Positions 6,911-9,099 of a DNA stretch of 9,099 bases are shown here, piece after piece. Positions within the stretch are counted from its first letter, which is position 1. Each line of letters begins with the position of its first letter. The stretch covers positions 1 to 9,099 of the forward strand of contig JALTMC010000904.1 in assembly GCA_027005175.1 (NCBI GenBank). The letters are read 5' to 3'. The position numbers were made by a program, and so were the translations under genes. This stretch comes from Myxococcales bacterium. Its GTDB lineage: Bacteria; Myxococcota_C; UBA6777. The notes under the pieces are model-generated. The model saw nothing but the letters and a program-made list of their open reading frames with translations. It was not told the origin of the DNA and did not search any database.

Positions 6911-7642
6911 TTATTTTTGGATATTCGTCTGATTGGGATTTGTGTCCTCAAAATGGTCTTGTGGTGATGGACGACTGTGAGAAGGATTACCTTGTCTTGG
7001 AGGAGGGGTTGGTTCTTGACCTTGGTACAGATCGTGGCGTGAAATCCCCAAACGCGCTCTAAGATCCCTGTTATAGCTACGATAGGATCTTCGTTGATAA
7101 CGTGCTGCAACGGTACCAAAGATTGGATTGGCCAATACCATAGAAACGGAAGCCAGAGAAGTCACAACAATTCCCGACCAAAAGACAGGGCTTCGAATAA
7201 AAGCAAATTCCTCAACAGCGGAAGAGCGAACAAAGACGCTACTTGCCAGAACAAGTCCTGTCCCAGCTATACCAACAGCAAAGCTGGACCAAAACATAAT
7301 CCGCTGGTTGCGTTTGTAAGTGGAGTAGCGTTGAGCAAATTTTGCAGTTCGAGTGTTATCACCTACGATGTCGACAAGAGACCAAGGATTGTAGATAACA
7401 ATACCATTATTGAGTTGGAGTCGATTGTGTTCGTGCCGTCCATAGCGAGAATAAGAAATCGTCCGTCGAATCACAACAGCTCGGTATTCATCATAGGCTT
7501 GAATACGATCTTGCCTGGAAGCATTCCGGGACGGCAGTCGAATCTGAGGTTGTATTCCCAGGCAACCAACGAAAAAGAGAGGCAACATGCCAACTACGAC
7601 AAGCTTTTGAAACCAGCTCATTTTAAATCCAAACATTAGCAT
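6911..7642 (-). CDS. Predicted lipoprotein with two membrane segments, first gene of paralogue pair
   Basis: This 243-residue protein of unrecognised family has a hydrophobic N-terminus ending in FVGC (Cys27, imperfect lipobox), a polar segment with LPSRNASRQDRIQAY (36-50) and LNNGIVIYNPWSL (77-89), two hydrophobic helices (about 115-137 and 152-180) and YNRDLRARLGI at 190-200. Those blocks align in order with the protein at 6222-6893 (PS-x2-AS-x2-DR, NG-x2-IY-x-P-x-SL, TAK, Y-x2-DL-x2-RL-x-I). It differs by a hydrophilic, Pro/Gln/Asn-rich tail after about residue 205. CCCTTT (7647-7652) reads as AAAGGG on the coding strand, four bases before ATG 7642 and ten before an in-frame ATG at 7636, so either start is possible. 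It is the promoter-proximal gene of the pair. Confidence 0.75.
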   Translation of the reverse strand: MLMFGFKMSWFQKLVVVGMLPLFFVGCLGIQPQIRLPSRNASRQDRIQAYDEYRAVVIRRTISYSRYGRHEHNRLQLNNGIVIYNPWSLVDIVGDNTRTAKFAQRYSTYKRNQRIMFWSSFAVGIAGTGLVLASSVFVRSSAVEEFAFIRSPVFWSGIVVTSLASVSMVLANPIFGTVAARYQRRSYRSYNRDLRARLGISRHDLYQGQEPTPPPRQGNPSHSRPSPQDHFEDTNPNQTNIQK

Positions 7643-7669
7643 TCATCCCTTTAATTTCGCTACAAGCTG

Positions 7670-7687
7670 AAACAAAGACGTTTGTTT
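7670..7687. repeat. Perfect inverted repeat, possible operator of the lipoprotein pair
   Basis: AAACAAA (7670-7676) and TTTGTTT (7681-7687) are perfect 7-bp arms around the spacer GACG. It lies where transcription of the leftward lipoprotein genes would begin if the promoter at 7691-7719 is used, so it could be a repressor site or a hairpin at the RNA's 5' end. Confidence 0.55.
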
Positions 7688-7690
7688 TAT

Positions 7691-7719
7691 GTTGTATCTG
7701 AAGGCAGGATAGACCACAA
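7691..7719 (-). promoter_or_regulatory. Weak candidate promoter for the lipoprotein pair
   Basis: Reading leftward, TTGTGG (7719-7714) and TACAAC (7696-7691) are 17 bp apart. They match the -35 and -10 consensus at three and four of six positions. Confidence 0.3.
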
Positions 7720-7810
7720 GCCCCACACTGTGACTTTGAGGTTATGACCCAGAGTTCAACTCATCACATCGTATATTCTCCGCGTCGAGCAATCCGTGAT
7801 AAGGAAAGCG

Positions 7811-7838
7811 TTGACTCACAACGAGGATCGTATATAAG
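7811..7838 (+). promoter_or_regulatory. Sigma-70-like promoter for the kinase gene
   Basis: TTGACT (7811-7816) and TATAAG (7833-7838) are separated by 16 bp and each matches its consensus at five of six positions, the best promoter in the window. Transcription would start near 7845, leaving a leader of about 148 bases before ATG 7993. This supports ATG 7993 over the in-frame ATG at 7744. Confidence 0.55.
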
Positions 7839-7844
7839 AGTATC

Positions 7845-7992
7845 CTGGATAGTGGTGTTTCTTAAGGCGTATCGAGGATGGATACAGGATAGGTTAGCTG
7901 CCCCCACCCCATCCGGACTTCGTCTTGTCGATTCTGTCGGCCCCGCGTTCGGAAGGGGTTTCCACACCCACAACATAAGAGTTTTTTTTCTG
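7845..7992 (+). other. Long 5' leader of the kinase gene with T8 run before the start
   Basis: The leader has a small stem GTATC/GATAC (7869-7873, 7881-7885), a CCCC/GGGG pairing (7941-7944, 7955-7958) and an unusual run of eight T at 7982-7989, ending three bases before the start codon. The only ribosome-site-like word is AAGAG at 7977-7981, 11 bases from ATG. No known riboswitch is recognised. Confidence 0.4.
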
Positions 7993-9099
7993 ATGAGTTC
8001 AGACAAACAAATAGGCGTGTACCGTACCATAAAGCCACTGGGTGGTGGCAGTATGGGAGTTGTCTATCTTGTGGAAGATATCGAAGGAGGTGGTGAGTAT
8101 GCGCTCAAGCTGATGCCTGCCTCGCTATCGCCATCAGAGCGAGAGGTGCGCCGTTTTCGACGTGAATTCATGACCCTGAGCAGGCTGCGTCACCCTCACA
8201 TTGTAGAGGTATATGAATCGGGACTCTATCAAAACTCTCTCTATTTTGTGATGGAATTTGTAGAGGGCCCCACTCTACGACAACATTTCTTGCCTGGATT
8301 TCCACCGGACGATGAGTCAAAGCACACTGCATGGCTTGAAACCTTCGACACAGACCAACGCATCATCGAGATACTCCACATCGCGATGCAGATCTGTGAT
8401 GCGCTCTCATGGACTCACAGCTACGGCATCATACACAGAGACTTAAAACCTGAGAATATGATGCTAAAGAGTGAGCGGCAGATCAAATTGCTCGACTTTG
8501 GTATCGCCAAACGATACGGCAAAGAAGAAGAGACATCCCAAGCCAAATCGATTATGGGAACACTCACTTATATTAGCCCCGAGCAAGCTCAATGTGTTGA
8601 TGTGGACGGACGTTCAGACTTGTACTCTTTGGGAGTCATCCTGTATGAACTGCTCACAGGTCGGCCTCCTTTTTTCTCTCCGGAGCCCATTGGTCGCATC
8701 TACATGCACCTCAACCTCCTCCCTGCTCCACTCAGAGACTGGAATCCACGTGTTGTTCCCGCTCTGGAAAAGATTGTCCTGAAACTGCTTGAGAAAGAGC
8801 CGATAAAGCGGTTCCAAAGAGCGGAAGACCTTCGAGAAGCACTGGAAGAAGTACTCACATCGTCTGGAGTGACACAAGCTCCCCTCAACGAGAGTTGGAC
8901 AGTCCCTCCACTGCGCGTATCCGATTCAGCCTTTGTAGGTAGGCTGGAAGAACGCGAAGCACTACTTGACAGCTTGAGCTTGCTTCGCAACCAGAACCAA
9001 GGAGGATTCTTGCTGCTCAGTGGGAGCAGTGGCATCGGTAAAACTCGGCTGGCCCGAGAGGTGATGAGTTCGGCCAGGATTCAACAGATCGAGAGCCAT
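7993..9099 (+). CDS. Ser/Thr protein kinase fused to AAA-type NTPase, C-terminus cut by window edge
   Basis: The 369 visible residues begin with a complete Hanks-type kinase domain (about 10-285). Its landmarks are the glycine loop GGGSMGVVY at 17-25, ATP-binding Lys39 in YALKL, Glu58 as the likely helix-C partner, HRDLKPEN with catalytic Asp150, DFG at 168-170 and SPE at 195-197. All catalytic residues are intact. Residues 100-125 form an extra polar segment after the hinge region. After a short linker, FVGRLEEREALL (314-325) and the Walker A motif GSSGIGKT (344-351) open an AAA_16/STAND-like NTPase domain that continues past the window. No membrane segment is seen in the visible part. Kinase-AAA fusions, often with C-terminal TPR repeats, are typical signalling proteins of myxobacteria and relatives. 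The start is supported by kinase alignment and the upstream promoter, though its ribosome site is weak. The substrate and signal are unknown. Confidence 0.93.
   Translation, partial: MSSDKQIGVYRTIKPLGGGSMGVVYLVEDIEGGGEYALKLMPASLSPSEREVRRFRREFMTLSRLRHPHIVEVYESGLYQNSLYFVMEFVEGPTLRQHFLPGFPPDDESKHTAWLETFDTDQRIIEILHIAMQICDALSWTHSYGIIHRDLKPENMMLKSERQIKLLDFGIAKRYGKEEETSQAKSIMGTLTYISPEQAQCVDVDGRSDLYSLGVILYELLTGRPPFFSPEPIGRIYMHLNLLPAPLRDWNPRVVPALEKIVLKLLEKEPIKRFQRAEDLREALEEVLTSSGVTQAPLNESWTVPPLRVSDSAFVGRLEEREALLDSLSLLRNQNQGGFLLLSGSSGIGKTRLAREVMSSARIQQIESH

Larger units (their letters stand above)
7643..7992. other. Divergent intergenic region, paralogue operon to kinase
   Basis: No gene is supported in these 350 bases. 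They hold the ribosome site and putative promoter of the leftward lipoprotein pair, an inverted repeat at 7670-7687, a rightward sigma-70-like promoter at 7811-7838, and the kinase leader. The kinase reading frame stays open back to 7702 with an ATG at 7744, but that extension resembles no kinase N-terminus and would begin upstream of the promoter. Confidence 0.7.

Noticed and set aside
7094-7639. Plus-strand open frame of 181 codons antisense to the first lipoprotein gene
   Set aside because: The minus-strand protein has an export signal, membrane helices and a paralogue next door; the antisense frame has none of these.
7941-7990. CCCC/GGGG hairpin plus T8 as an intrinsic terminator or attenuator
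   Set aside because: The T-run begins more than 20 bases after the stem, so the geometry does not fit a rho-independent terminator.

Overview
The window looks like a chromosomal segment from a Gram-negative bacterium with a large, regulation-rich genome, of the Myxococcota / deltaproteobacterial kind. This rests on three things: a Ser/Thr kinase fused to an AAA-type NTPase, several predicted lipoproteins or membrane-anchored envelope proteins, and a caspase-like (clan CD) lipoprotein whose motifs I associate with that group. Base composition looks close to balanced rather than strongly GC-rich. I could not run a taxonomic search, so the assignment is tentative. No tRNA, rRNA, CRISPR array, insertion sequence or phage gene is visible.

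Layout: (1) 1-2439, minus strand, a penicillin-acylase-family Ntn-hydrolase whose C-terminus runs off the left edge. (2) 2440-2579, a short divergent control region. (3) 2580-3263, plus strand, a DUF2293 protein of unknown function. (4) 3264-3416, a gap holding a tandem 43-bp-period repeat with small hairpins, a hairpin containing TTGACA, and three ATCTAC words. (5) 3417-5960, plus strand, an 847-residue exported protein joining a C13/caspase-like protease domain, a helical region, a PDZ domain and a thioredoxin/TlpA-like domain. (6) 5961-6221, a gap between converging genes. (7) 6222-6893 and 6911-7642, minus strand, two tandem paralogous predicted lipoproteins in an apparent two-gene operon. 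(8) 7643-7992, a divergent control region with a good sigma-70-like promoter facing right. (9) 7993-9099, plus strand, a Ser/Thr kinase-AAA ATPase whose C-terminus runs off the right edge.

The genes do not form one recognisable pathway. The common thread is the cell envelope: the acylase, the protease and the two paralogous lipoproteins are all predicted to be exported or membrane-anchored, and the kinase is a signalling gene. The most unusual item is the protease-PDZ-thioredoxin fusion. The paired lipoproteins and the structured repeat upstream of the protease gene are the next most worth checking.
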